Source of the DNA: Diadema setosum
Taxonomy: Eukaryota; Echinodermata; Echinoidea; Diadematoida; Diadematidae
Direction: 5' to 3'
Assembly: GCA_033980235.1 (NCBI GenBank)
Contig: CM067075.1
Coordinates: forward strand, 34,730,385 to 34,794,384
Length of the DNA: 64,000 nt
In this document: positions 22,994 through 35,164 of the stretch, piece after piece
Position numbering within the stretch: the first letter of the stretch is position 1
How the letters are laid out: the number at the start of each line of letters is the position of its first letter
The notes under the pieces: generated by a model
Told to the model about the DNA's origin: nothing
The model's database searches: none
What the model saw: only the letters and a program-made list of their open reading frames with translations
Position numbers and translations under genes: made by a program

Positions 22994-24184
22994 ATGTGGT
23001 CTTTGGTTGTAGCGATTGGTATCATAGTCCATGGAGACCTAGCATCTCCAGTTGACGGATCTTTTGATAAAACCGCCATCTCGGAGGACCGAACCACAGA
23101 CATAGAATGTTCAGGAACTCCAGGAATTCACGGAAGCAATTTGTCATTGAATGCCTCTAGTGAAAGTGAGGAGACAAGTCAATCTGGTGATCCAACAAAG
23201 CTCGACCAATTGCAGTGGGTATGGTTCTTTGAATGGACGTGGGTGAATGGTCTGGAGATGAGCTGTGCCTTCGTTGGGATACTAGGAAACCTGCTCGTTA
23301 TCCTCGCGTTACGGATGCAAGCAGGAGTCAATAAACATTCGACCGACATCTTCATCGGAACACTGGCAGTTTTTGATCTACTGACATCCATTTCTATCCT
23401 ACCCTTACCTCTTGCTGTCAGGGTGCCGCGTAATCCAGTTGGTTCGCTCTACTGTAAGTTTGTATACTCGCGTAACTTAATGTGGGTCGCAGTCCACATG
23501 TCCATTTATACTCTTGTAGGAATAGCAATCGAACGCACGATTGCAGTGGTGAGTCCACTCCATTTCCGATCTTACGTCACCACTCGCAAAATTTATTCAT
23601 ACATATCGGCGGTATGTGTTCTCTCGTTTACATCTTGTCTCTATTCGGTTAATGTGGCGGTGGTCAACAATACCTGTAAGCTCCTACTTGAAGCCAAGTC
23701 CAGTAAAACAATCATGTTCTACTTACTCATGATCAGGTTTTTCTTCCCTGTTACCATCATGATCGTAACACAGTCGGTAACGGCATGGTCACTCCATCGT
23801 CAATCACGCCGCGCACGCAAGAGTCTTTCTCAGGCTTCCTCGGTATCGTCCACTCACATACGAGCTCGCAATCGTATGGCCAGGCTGACCCTCCTCATCG
23901 TCTTAACGTACATCCTGACATTTGCTCCTTTTCACCTAACTGGCTTGGTATATGTCCTGCAGGGAAAACTGCACTCGTACCTACGTAGTCCTCCTCACAA
24001 CGCTGTGTCTGTGCTGATTTGTGTCAACTCTTGCGCCAACCCTTTCATATACGCATCCCAGTACCCAAGGTTCCGTGCCGCCATTAGAAATGTTTTCAAT
24101 TGTAAACGAGCTGATAACCGGGAACATCTCTTTTCTACTGTGGAAAAGTCATATGATAATACAGAGGATGTCAACACTCATTAA
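22994..24184 (+). CDS. Rhodopsin-class GPCR (copy 4)
   Basis: 396 residues and the family's cleanest copy. Residues 1-19 are signal-peptide-like. N53 (NAS) and N225 (NNT) are glycosylation sites. TM1 spans about 86-108 (GN at 98-99), TM2 about 118-143, TM3 about 155-182, TM4 about 200-220, TM5 about 238-262, TM6 about 297-322 and TM7 about 336-356. The disulfide pair is C154 with C228. TM3 ends ERT (180-182) instead of D/ERY, TM7 has NPFIY (349-353), and C370 could be palmitoylated. D128 of TM2 is kept, but the usual Ser before it is Phe (LAVFD). TM6 lacks the usual CWxP and reads TFAPFH. The gene lies alone downstream of its own promoter. The ligand is unknown, and an orphan receptor of a lineage-specific expansion is the best description. 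Confidence 0.92.
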   Translation: MWSLVVAIGIIVHGDLASPVDGSFDKTAISEDRTTDIECSGTPGIHGSNLSLNASSESEETSQSGDPTKLDQLQWVWFFEWTWVNGLEMSCAFVGILGNLLVILALRMQAGVNKHSTDIFIGTLAVFDLLTSISILPLPLAVRVPRNPVGSLYCKFVYSRNLMWVAVHMSIYTLVGIAIERTIAVVSPLHFRSYVTTRKIYSYISAVCVLSFTSCLYSVNVAVVNNTCKLLLEAKSSKTIMFYLLMIRFFFPVTIMIVTQSVTAWSLHRQSRRARKSLSQASSVSSTHIRARNRMARLTLLIVLTYILTFAPFHLTGLVYVLQGKLHSYLRSPPHNAVSVLICVNSCANPFIYASQYPRFRAAIRNVFNCKRADNREHLFSTVEKSYDNTEDVNTH

Positions 24185-25421
24185 CGTGTGCAAATATTCC
24201 ACTCCTATATCATGTTATGATATGACTGTGGGCTATACCCTCCTACATCTATTGTGAAATTCAAGCAAAACCCCTCTGGAAGTCGATTGATGTCAGCGTG
24301 ATAAGGAATAGTAGGCCCCTACATTACAGTAGTCCTGTTTACAACTGAATAAAGATGAGGCTCAATGATATACCTAAATGTCATTAGTATAAATGATATT
24401 GTCCGAAAATGAGCTATGGGAAAATAAGATTTACAATGGCCATATCTTTCCTCAGAGAAATTGAAATGCATAAGTGACTGGATGAACTATGCAACTACCC
24501 ATCACAGAAAGTTGATCAGGAAAATCCATTTTTTGGATAAATACATTATCCAAAGCTGAAAATCTTTTCCTTAAAACGGTGACCCAAATTTGAAGAAATG
24601 CGAGGGAAATTTTTCTATGATATTTTTGGGAGTTATGGAATGAAGCACGATCATGTTTTTACAAATGGAATCACTGATGATTGAATGCTAGTCCAAAAAC
24701 ACGGGAGTCGAAAATCACTGAGAGATATTGATTGGACTAGTCTAGAAGTGACAACGGAGCTTCACATAGGCAAATATTGAATTATAAATAGTAAAACAAT
24801 GAACGCAAAGTTGACAGTTCACCCTATTCGAGGGTGCTGAATCCGAATCTGGATGATGCAACTTTAGGATAATTGAGGATTTTGAGATATCCATGCCCCT
24901 CAAAATAGCGTAAAACCATCAAAAACATTAGGCGGACGGTAAAGCAAGGTTAGGCCCAAAATCTGGCTTTGGTACCCAGACTACAAAGTATAACCAACCT
25001 TCGTAATAACTCACCTTATTTCGTTTTCTGATTAACGAATCATCGGAATAAGGAACCTTATTTCGTTTTTGGGTTAAACACATTTCGGACTAACGAAGAA
25101 TAACGGTGAACTGTAACGCGTGAAATAAAAGTCGCCCCACTTTCGAATAACGAAAGATTATGGCGTAAAAGAGTCTTGGATTCGAGTAGAAAACAACACT
25201 TACACCTACAATATAACACTTTTTTTCCGAGCAGCAAGTAGCAGAACAAAAAAAAAAAGTGACACATGTGCTATTCAAACACAAATTAACGGTCCAGTTG
25301 AGAAAGACTATCGTTCACTCCACAATTTCGACTTCGCTATACGAAGATTCATACCACTCAAGACTCCTGTAGGACCACCTCCCGTCCCACGTGTGTCGAG
25401 AAGTCCAATTGAATCTCATTA
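24185..25421. other. 3' flank of GPCR copy 4
   Basis: Collinear with the flanks of copies 2 and 3 up to the Helitron-like insertion. An ORF-like stretch on the minus strand near 25,060-25,280 has counterparts at 8,979 and 18,767 but does not keep its frame. Confidence 0.7.
24348..24353 (+). terminator. Possible poly(A) signal, GPCR copy 4
   Basis: AATAAA about 165 bases after the copy 4 stop codon. Confidence 0.45.
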
Positions 25422-26258
25422 TTACCTCCGCCAAGAGAGGAGGTTATGTTTTCGGTACCGTTGGTTTGTTTGTTTGTCCGTGTGCAAAATAACTCAAAAA
25501 GCAGTTAACGGATTTAGATGAAAACTTACAGGAAAGGTTGAGAATTACATAAGTAACAAATGATTATATTTTGGTAGTAATCCGAGATTTTTTTTTTTTT
25601 TTTGATTTATGAAGGACTTTTGATATTTTCGACAGGTAGGGTCAATGAGCTTGGGAGTTCAAGATGCGCATTTTTAAGGCTCTCAAACGCGCACTTAAGT
25701 GTGTGCTCTAGTTTCTGCCAAAGATAGTTAAGCGTCTTAATTCGTTTCTGCTAGGGTGAGGCGCGCCGCGCAGCTGAGGGTTTATGACGAAGCGTCTTTG
25801 GTTTATGACGTAACAAAGGCTTCTATTTTGGAAATCGGGCGATTTTTTTTTCAGCATGTATATGAAGAGTTTGTTCGCAAAAACCGATAAATCCATATTT
25901 GCCAATTGGAGATATTTGCGATTAAAGGTCAAGAAAAATAAAGAGAATAATAACACAATTTTTGCTTCTTTTGACCATAACTTCAAAAATGTACCTTTAT
26001 ATGTAGTGACCACTATATCATTTAAAAGGTATTATTTTGTACTTTATGACAGAGACCGTACTTCAAAATCTTCAAAAATGGACTTACCGGTTTTTGCAAA
26101 CAAACTCTTCATATATACCTATGGGTGGAAATCACTGCTCTCGCCCAAAGAGCTTTTCCCCAGTGGTGGAGAGGAAAACAATCTCTTTGGAAAGAGCAAG
26201 ATCATCGGTGGAAAGTAGCTGCTTGGTGAAGGTCTGCGCTCTCAGAGTGCTTTTCTAG
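25422..26258 (+). mobile_element. Helitron/Helentron-like non-autonomous element
   Basis: Starts TTACCTCCGCCAAG and ends CTAG. A GC-rich hairpin (26,236-26,250, stem GCGCTC/GAGTGC) lies four bases before the end. The uninterrupted paralogous spacer at about 19,098 reads straight across the site without target duplication, which allows an A^T insertion as Helitrons make. The canonical 5' TC is absent, so Helentron-like is more cautious. It encodes nothing recognisable. Confidence 0.65.
25859..26117. mobile_element. Nested MITE with about 40-bp inverted ends
   Basis: The left end 'tatatgaagagtttgtt', followed by 'gcaaaaaccg', is matched in inverse at 26,082-26,116. It is nested inside the Helitron-like element, so it arrived later or was carried by it. 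Confidence 0.7.
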
Positions 26259-26680
26259 TTTGATTTTGTTTACTTGACTTGATCGTAAAAATTTTACACG
26301 AAATCGCAAAATCATAAAAGTCGGATTCAAACGGACACACACACATACACAAATGCGCACACGCTACAGTGAACTTCATCATCAAATAAGGTTTGTCGAA
26401 GTCAGGTAAGACAGATAAGCGTGACTCGTTGTATCACGTTTTTGCAATACAATATTGACTTTGGCTTAGCTATAACAAGCGACATATTGACAGTACGGTC
26501 TATGTCTACGCAAAAAAAAAAAATAATAACTTAATAAAATTAATTATAGTAGAGGTTACTATGTAATACTTTGAGACTTTCTTGCCAAAATAGATTTTTA
26601 AGATGTGTCAATTTTGGGGTGCTGAATCAAAAAAACAAAACAAAACAAACCCAACAACTTTGATTCCATTTTTTCGACCA
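26259..26680. other. Spacer remnant
   Basis: Resumes the receptor 3' flank seen at about 19,100-19,500 and 9,320-9,560. No gene. Confidence 0.5.
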
Positions 26681-26684
26681 CGTC

Positions 26685-27400
26685 TTCAGGCGACATTTTG
26701 AATTTCAAAATGGCCGCCAGAGCAACCTCTATTTTGACCCATCATATCTCATAAAGTGAGCAACGTAGAAGATTCAAATTTGCTGAAAAAAAAAAGCGTG
26801 TTTGTGATGTCAGACATTCTGGTTCATCTTTTTCTATTATGCTTCTTTTGATAGGCCGCCATCTGGAAATTCAAAATGACTGCCATTGCAAACTGTATTT
26901 TGGCCCATATCTCATCATGTGAGTATCGTACGATGTTCAAATTTGGTGCAAAAAGCATGCTTGTCATGTAAAATATTCTGATTCTTCTTTTTCTGATATC
27001 ATGGCTCATCTTGATAGGTTGCCATCTTGAAATTCAAAATGGCCGCCCTCGCAAACTATATTCTGGCCCATATCTCATAATGTGAGTATCGTAGAAGGTT
27101 CAAATTTGGTGCAAAAAGCATGCTTGTCGCGTCAGATATCCTGATACAACTGTTTCTAATATTTTGGTTGTTTTGATGGGCCGCCATCTTGAACTTCAAA
27201 ATAGCCGCCAGAGTTAAATGTATTTTTACCCATATTTCTGGTTTCAATCATTGTAAAAGCTTCACATTTTGGGGAATACACATGCTTGTGGTGTCCAACA
27301 AAACCAGTTCAACTTTTTTTTTCAAAATTATGGATCAGTTGACAGCTTAGGCCAGCGTCATGAAATTCAAGATGGCCACCATAAAAAAAGCACACACACA
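26685..27400. repeat. Degenerate tandem array, about 163-bp unit
   Basis: Five diverged copies of a unit marked by GCCGCCATCTTGAAATTCAA followed by AATGGCCGCC, starting near 26,690, 26,857, 27,017, 27,181 and 27,353. It is absent from the other receptor spacers. Confidence 0.75.
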
Positions 27401-27639
27401 CACACAAAAACAAACCAACATAATAATGCTGGCTTATGTATCCACTGATGACCTCCTTAGACAAAAGTAACTTGAGAGAATACCCATGTTCATAGCTTCA
27501 AATATGCAAAAATGTTTCTAGTTAGACCTTCATTTCCAGGTCACGCAGAGTGACAGTCATCGCACAATTCAAAAAGGCCGCCATAAATTCAATAAGTATG
27601 ATATATTGAGCCCCAGTCATTAACTATTTGTACAAAAGA

Positions 27640-28450
27640 CGCCATTAATATACGATTGAAGGTGCTAGTCAAAACTGATGTTGCCCCGAGAGAATGAAGA
27701 AAAGCAAGCAAGTCTATCTTGCAATATTCTTGATGTTGCAGAGTAATCTCTACACGCTAATTTGTCCCAATGGACGTTAGTCTCTTGAAGGTCAATCAAC
27801 ACTTTATAGAGTAAACCATTGATAGGGAGATTCAACTGCGTCGTCACTCTTATGGAAACAGTGAGACACGAGAGATGTGAAGCTTTCATGCGGTCAGATG
27901 TTTTCAAATACCAACAACAATTCAGCCCTCTTGGCGGTCTCAAATCGTGCTAAAGGAATATCAGTTAGTTGCATGGTCGTCATCATAAAACAGTCGCTAC
28001 TCTTGAACCTGACTTGTATGAGAGAGCAACCACATTGCAATCTTACTGGGAACTGGATTCTTCGAATTGGTGAACTCCATGTTTGCTCTGCATCAGTGCA
28101 TGCAAGTTCGCAAAGTATCTTGAAGACAGTGGTTTCAGTTTTCTTTTCTCCCTCAACAAAATATGCCACATGTTCACAGGGAAGTACTTCAAACGAATGT
28201 ACAGTCCATATTACTAACGATAGGGCAGGCTACCCATGATCTCCTGTTTGAAGCATCAGCGCATCGTGAACTCTTGGACACCATGATTATGAAATGTGAA
28301 GAGCTTTGCGAGAAGCTATACACCATGATAACTATTTCAGGTTACTGCAATGAAACCTCAATCATCTATTACAGAGTGGCAAGATGGCAACAGTTTTACT
28401 GAACTGAAAGAAACAGGCTGAGAGATTCCTACATTCAGTCTTGTTCATGG
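27640..28450. other. Non-repetitive block with broken open frames
   Basis: Overlapping frames of 79-120 codons occur on both strands (for example 27,894-28,169 minus, 27,877-28,239 plus and 28,163-28,402 plus). Base composition is less AT-biased than in the flanks. The plus-strand frame at 28,163 reads like a helical protein segment (LLFEASAHRELLDTMI) but no family is recognised. It may be a decayed transposon ORF or a captured exon. Confidence 0.3.
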
Positions 28451-29909
28451 GTATCAAACAGACAGGGGACCATACAGGACCTGTAGGCCTATTTCACTTC
28501 CTTTGAAGAACAGTCTAAGTAGCATTTGTACAGCATACATTGTACAAGTTTGATTAAAAAAAAAAAAAAACTTTCTTGGAAAATGAGAAAGGTCAACCGA
28601 AGACATTTGGCTCTTACAGATAAAATACACAGTTTGGGATTGAACGAGGATCACCCGTTTCTCATCTTCTATACTTCCATATTGCATTATTCTTCAAGTT
28701 TATTTACTCTGCTAATCTTCCCTCCCAAGGAATGATGCAATATGGAATAATGTAGGGCCTTTACTAATTATGACTGCATATCAGACTACGTGTACCTTCA
28801 AAACGAGATGGGTTCTCATGAAAAGATAGCTGTTGTCGAACATTTTGAAAAAAAAAGAAGAAGATAATTATATGATCGAATAATGTCAGAATAAGAACTT
28901 TTATGGGGGAGCACTTACTACACGAAGGCAAATATGATTGTGAATGTGTTTACGTTAATATGAAAATATGGAGATACAACTTTAGTATTTATTATACTGA
29001 TTTGATTTAGAAATGCATCAATTTATGTTAATTATTCGTTTTGTCATTACTTTTATTGAAATGTGAATGCTACATGATCTTAACATCATAATATACAGCC
29101 TACATCGCGCTGAAACTGCAAATCAAATGTGTAGGCCTACAACATAATGTACATAACAATTTATGTGTGCACGAGGAGCATGTTATAGTGTGTCAAATTT
29201 TCAACGACTTTTGATGACAAGATATATAATATCTCGCTATCAAAGTTGAGCTATATTTCATGTCATGTTACATTTCAATAAAGAACTGGTTTGGCATTAT
29301 CGTTCCGCACCCTAAAGGAATGAGTTTCGCCTTTTGTTCTAAAGTGTATCACGACGATCATTTTGCTCCAGTAGTAATCAAAAAAAGATCTCACCTTAAC
29401 TCAAAATGATATGAACATAATGAAACATTGAAAATACTACAGTGTACTTATAAGTCTTTAAAGTACCGTCCTTCATTCAATGACAGAATTTATAACGGGT
29501 AATTTCAAGCTCTGTGTGTGTGTGTGTGTGTGTGTGTAATTTAACAGTCAAGCTGAAATTTGTTGGGCAGAAGATGAATGAGATATTTCTGAAATGGCTT
29601 GGTTTACCTTCGGCATTCAATGTTGGTATTAGTTACGTTCAGACGGTGTTGGTTGAGATGGATATTCAGGGTTTAACTTTTTGCAAGAGAATTTGGCACC
29701 ATTTATATGAAATACTAAAGAGCAGACAATTCTGACAAGAATACAAAGTGTATTTTATGAAAATCGATTTTGAAATGAATGGCTGAGATATCCAAAACGA
29801 AAAAGGTCCTAATAAAAGGGTGGGCCCAACCTTTTGTTTGGGTACTCTGTCCTACTCTCTTTTTTATATCTCGGTCATCTCAAAAACCGATTGTCATCAA
29901 TAAACGTTT
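28451..29909. other. Receptor-unit spacer
   Basis: From about 28,740 it is homologous to 9,650-10,560 and 19,450-19,960 ('catgttatagtgtgtcaa', 'tttcaataaagaactgg'). It includes a (TG)n run at 29,513-29,538 and a foldback block at about 29,755-29,905. No gene. Confidence 0.65.
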
Positions 29910-31003
29910 AATTAGGTGATCCGAGTATCCTTCGGATCACCTTCTCTATCTGTACGGATTCTTTCTTCTTCTTCTTCTTCTTTCTCCTAAAAAGTTGTTC
30001 AGCGGTTAGCTCAGAAAGTCCTCTTCCAATCAATTTCAAAATTATACCATATATGTATCATGTCCCAAAGACGACAGATCTAATAAAATCATAGTGATCA
30101 GTTGACCGTGACGTCACTATGACGTCATTATATGAAAACACATTCTCATTCATATCTCATTAATGGAATGGAAGTTTTTCAATGAAATTTACGTCACATA
30201 TAGTTCAAATCAAGCGGATTCTAATCATGTTTTCAAAATTCATCTATACCCTTAAAACGTGCGCGTACGCGCGCGTTGAAATATTTGTATGCTCCAATCG
30301 AGCTCAATTTTTTTTTTTTTTTTGCACACGTTTCAGACCATTTGGAGCATTTCTTGAAAAATTGAAAAAATCGGACGGACGCGTACGCGCGCGCACATAT
30401 ACGCACGCACAGCTCATATGGAATAAAAATTTCCCGTTTTTTTTACTTTGATCGGATGTCTAAAATGTTAAGGATTGTTTCTACCAAGTTTCAAGTCAAT
30501 CCGACTCTATATGACGTCATACGGGCCCGTCAAAGTTGAAATTCCGCGCGCCCGTCTATGGCGATATACAGTGCAACTATGCCAAAAAACCGCCAATTTT
30601 AAATCCGATTTTGCTCGCCAGGATGGACGGTGACCCCCCATTTTTTTTACATATTTTGGAAAGCTGATGAGTTGTTCATGTCATTTCATGGGTTGGCGAT
30701 GCTGGAAAACTAATGATGAAAAGATATCAAATTTCTCAATAAAATTAAAAAAGTAAATTTTCAAAATGACGTCTTCAAATTTCAAGTTTACTCGAGCGTA
30801 TCTCACTTATCCTTGGCCAATTTTCACCAAAATTTCAGTATGTTGTAGCTTATTTAATGGTCTTTCATAAATGTGTAACAACATTTTGATTGGATGACGG
30901 CATCACCTTGTAAAAATGGATTGAATGTAACCTTGTCAAATTTGACCAGTTTGCGTGTTATCTCTATGGCAGTGCAGTTTTCCTGGAAATGAAAATTGAC
31001 ATG

Positions 31004-31008
31004 ACTGT
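31004..31008. repeat. Target-site duplication, 14-mer element 2 (left)
   Basis: ACTGT precedes TGTTGCGACAC and recurs at 33,354-33,358. Removing the element restores 'catgactgtccttttcgag', which matches the internal repeat 'catgattgtctttatcgag' near 33,915. Confidence 0.8.
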
Positions 31009-31846
31009 TGTTGCGACACGGATTGTCGCCCCTACACGGATTGTCGCCTCCTGCTCGGGGCGACAATCCGTGACGGGCGTTGGCGGCAAGGATTGTCGCC
31101 CCCTTCACGGATTGTCGCCTGGCGACAATCCGTGTAGGGGGCTGGCGGCACGGATTGTCGCCCGCCCTCGAAGCACATTTTGCTGGGTAATATCGTTCTG
31201 GGCATAATCATTGAAATACTAACACATAACTTACATGGCTACATTCATGCAAACATGCCATGTAAAAAGTCATGGTGAGGTTTCAAGGAAGTGTGTATGT
31301 GCGCGTGCACATGATAATTTAGTGTTCGTTTGTGCGTGTGTGTGTGTGTGTGTGTGTGTGATGGAAGAATGTGTTTATTATGTCAGTTTTTTGCGTATGT
31401 GTTTTTTAGCTGCGCGTGGGGAGGGATACCTAGTAAGCTGTTGCTGGCATAAACGTTGATATTGATTTTATCAGCAGCTTTGAATTTGATGAGTTTGTTT
31501 GGCAGATTTGTATATGAATTCGGAGTGGAACTTGCGTGCGGGCGGATGCTGCTTTTCTGCATACGGTCCATTATGTCTTATTTATCATTATTGTGAAATC
31601 GTTTCATCAGGAAGGATGTGGTATCGGTTCGGGTGTGCGTCGGTATGTGGGAAGGGGGTTAAATTTCGTTATTGCAAAAGTTTGTTATTCTGAAGGCTCA
31701 TTCGTCCGAAGGGTCATTATTCCGAAGGTTCGTTATTCCGAATTTCATTTTTGGATCAACGAACCACTAGGTATAGGGAATTGTGTGTTTCGGATAAATG
31801 AAGACTCGGAAAAAACAAAACTTCGGAATAACGAATCTTCGTGAGC

Positions 31847-31882
<36 letters not shown>

Positions 31883-33353
31883 TTGGGTCGGTGAATGAGG
31901 GTGTGGGATGATTTAGGTTTTGTTTAATCAGGGATTGGTGGGTTGGGGATTGGATTTGAAGAAGGATAGTTATAAATGGTATGACGGATGGTGGTAGGAT
32001 TTAATATTAGGATAGATGTACGCCCTAGATTTGTTTCGGTTGGGGCGGGGAGGGGGTGGTCGGGTTTTTTATGACTGATTTCATTCTAGATTTGTGTAAT
32101 GTATTTGTGTGTGTGTGTTTTTTTTTTATGTATATATGCCCTTGTAAGTAAGAAGGTATTACATGATCCAAACCAATAGTCAAGGAATATAGGTTTGGTA
32201 GGGCCCTATACATGTCAAAACTTTCTCGTGAAGAAATATTAGTAGGGTTGGTCTATAATCGAGATTATTTGTGGTATAAATTGACAAATGGATTTGTTTG
32301 TGTTCGAATTGCTATTTGTAACTTTTTTTGTTCATGTTGCACCCAGAATGGGTCGATTTATGAATTATTTGAATGAAATCAATAAATATCAAGGAAAAAA
32401 AGTGTTGAGTTGGTTTATTTGCATTATGAGGTTTGTTTGAGTGTTTGTTGGTGTTTGTTTGTATTACGTATGTATTAGCGGTGTGCAATGGCAGTTCGTT
32501 TGAGCTAAAATCAAGTAAAGATTGACAAATTTTTTACGGCGTGTGGAAATTATTCGCTCATGCATAAAGCATGCCAAACCTATTCTGGGACAAAGAATAG
32601 TGGTATGGACGTTCTAGTTTATAAGACTGATGGAAGAAAATGACTGCAGTGAAAAATGAACAAAGACAAATAACATTTGGGGAGGGTACCTCCCTCGTAT
32701 GTATTTTCTCTCGGTCTCTCTCTCGCCTAGCCCGCCTCACCGCTGATATTGGTTGACACACCCATACTATTTTTAGATCAACGCTGGTGTGAATTCTTTA
32801 AACACGTGCTCATACACTGGGAAGGCGTTTGTATTGCCACAGTAGCGCCACTATATTCCACATACACACGTGAGCATACAGACACACGTATACACACAGA
32901 AAAAACAAACCACTACCACTATACAACCACCACACATGCACAGTTTCTACATATTGTATTACTAAACTCCAAACACACACACATACACACACACACAACA
33001 AATCATACACATCACATATCATTCAGCTCACAATACACACACACACACACACACACACATACGCATAACTTACCAGTCATACCCATCCCACCAAAGCTTA
33101 ACACCGGAGGAAGCACCCCGAGCCCGGGGCGACAATCCGTGACGGGGCGACAATCCGTGTCGCAACAATTTTTTTGCCAACACGGATTGTCGCCTTCGAG
33201 GTCAAAAACTGGGAACTGCACAAGCGTCACGGATTGTCGCCAGGCGACAATCCGTGTAGGGGGCGACAATCCGTGCCGCCAACGCCCGTCACGGATTGTC
33301 GCCCCGAGCAGGAGGCGACAATCCGTGTAGGGGCGACAATCCGTGTCGCAACA
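31009..33353. mobile_element. Non-autonomous DNA transposon with 14-mer arrays, copy 2
   Basis: A 2,345-bp relative of 10,807-13,719 with the same ends and the same internal order. The arrays of CACGGATTGTCGCC are at 31,017-31,161 (five or six copies) and 33,120-33,345 (about eight). It lacks the 112-bp palindrome and the block at about 13,100-13,500 of copy 1. No coding capacity is seen. Confidence 0.8.
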
Positions 33354-34070
33354 ACTGTCCTTTTCGAGCGCTAGCTCACTTATGCTTAGGGAAATTTCTT
33401 CCAGATTTTAATATGTTGTAGCTGAGATTTTGGGCTATTGTAATGTGCCCTTCGTTTTTTCATACAATGTCGGAATCATGTCAAAAAACGTGGTTGAAAT
33501 TAAAGCTTATCTTCGATGTATTGAGATATTTCTTCCTTTCTGCAACTTTCTTTGCAATAAGTCAAGAAAAACAGCTGCTATCACTACCATATTTTGCACA
33601 TGTTTAGTTCATGTCACGTACATTATTTCATAAAATAACAACTACTTCGTTAGACGCCATCTTGGGTATGTAAATTAGGGTCAAAGGTCTTAAATGTTTC
33701 ATCCTGTATCTTGGGGAATACATGTCTTGTCCTTCCCATATTTTGCACACGTAAAGACCATGTTACAAGGATCATTTCAAAAAATAACCACTTTTTGCTC
33801 AGATGCCATCTTGTCTGTGCAAAGTGGGGTGAAAGGTCATATGTACTTCTTTCTTTATCTCCGTTATGACGTGTTATCTCTATGGGAGGGAATTTTTCTG
33901 GATGTGAAAATTGCCATGATTGTCTTTATCGAGCACTAGCTCACTTAACCTTCAGTGAATTTCTTCCAGATTTTAATATATTGTAGCTGAGACTTTGCGC
34001 TATCGTTAGATGCCTATATTGGGATCAGGACTCAAATCATTGATTTTCGAAAAGATCGGATCACCTAATT

Positions 34071-34375
34071 TGTCAGTGTTGACAAATTCCAAGTGTAGTT
34101 CCTCTTAGAATTGTATTCTCTCTAGTATTTTCTAGTATTTTTGATTAGTGGTTTCTTATTATGTAGAAAAAGAAAGAAATTAAAATCTGAATCAACATCT
34201 CAACCAAAAACATAGCATCCCTTTAAGGAGCAACAGCTTATCCAGGAAGTTTACTATAGCTAACCTTTAAGTTAAGGTACATCGTCTGAACGTAACTCCT
34301 GACTCCCTGCTTTTCAACATCCTTCCTATAGAACGTGCAGGGTAATGAGTTGAATAGAAAATCCATTAAGGGGGT
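34071..34375. other. Receptor-unit spacer
   Basis: Matches 14,100-14,350 ('taaggtacatcgtctgaacg', 'cttttcaacatcc'). No gene. Confidence 0.65.
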
Positions 34376-34379
34376 ATCT

Positions 34380-34680
34380 CACTGAGCGGCGAACGTTTGC
34401 GAACGTAGCGAATTTGGGAATTCGCCAGGGTTCGTAAACGGTTGCAAAAGGTTCGTTAACATTCGCAAGAAAGTTCGCAAACGGTTTTTATTGTCGCAAA
34501 CAGTTTTTCTTGTTGCAAAGAAATTTTGAACATGTGTAAAATTTCTTTGCGAACCTTTGCAAATTTTTATTTTCGCTAATAGTTGCAAACATTCGCAAAC
34601 ATTCGCAAAACACTCGTAAGAATTCGCAAACGGTCGTAATACGGTGTCGCTAACATTTTTATATGATTCGCCACTGCTAA
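34380..34680. repeat. TTCGCAAAC-rich subterminal segment
   Basis: More than ten copies of TTCGCAAAC or close variants in either orientation, at irregular spacing, adjoining the Harbinger-like end. They may be transposase-binding words. Confidence 0.6.
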
Positions 34681-34911
34681 CGAACAAGTAGCCACATGGT
34701 TCCTATATAAAAGCTTCTGAAACAGACAAGGTTCCACTCTAAGAAAGTTCTTGAAGCTCTTGACATCTCCATCATGATTGTACATAGTAATTGCTTCAAA
34801 AGCTTTTCATATTGACTAAAGTCTGTCCTCTGCAACAAGCACTCTCTGACTCTCTTTCTTTTCTTCTTTCTTTCTTGTTTTTCTTTATTTTGTTTCTCTT
34901 ATGCTGCTCAA

Positions 34912-35164
34912 CTCTCTAAAAAAGAAAGAGTGAAAATGTTTTGAGTGAAATTGGAGTGAATTTTGAGTGAAAATATCTATTTTCACAATCTGGAGTGACC
35001 TCCGGGATCACTCGAAAATCTTGGAGTGATCCCTGACGTCACTCAAAAATGAGTTAAAATGAACATTTTCACTCCAAAATCACTCTAATTTCACTTGAAA
35101 CTCACTCTTTTCTGTTATTCACCTCTTCAAGAGTGAACATTTTCACTCTTTCTTTTTAGAGAGA
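34912..35164. mobile_element. MITE with TCTCTAAAAA...TTTTTAGAGA ends
   Basis: About 253 bp. The left end CTCTCTAAAAAAGAAAGAGT and its inverse bound a sequence full of GAGTGAAA/TTTCACTC words. It interrupts the Harbinger-like fragment. Confidence 0.8.

Larger units (their letters stand above)
29914..34066. mobile_element. GGTGATCC-ended element carrying nested element 2
   Basis: Begins AGGTGATCCG and ends CGGATCACCT, with AATT on both sides (29,910-29,913 and 34,067-34,070). The first 28 bases already form a hairpin (GGTGATCCG...CGGATCACC). The span is 4,153 bp, of which 2.35 kb is the nested 14-mer element. The remaining 1.8 kb carries no recognisable protein. Internal direct repeats include 'cactagctcacttaacctt' and 'ccagattttaatat.ttgtagctgag' near 33,370 and 33,930. 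Confidence 0.65.
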
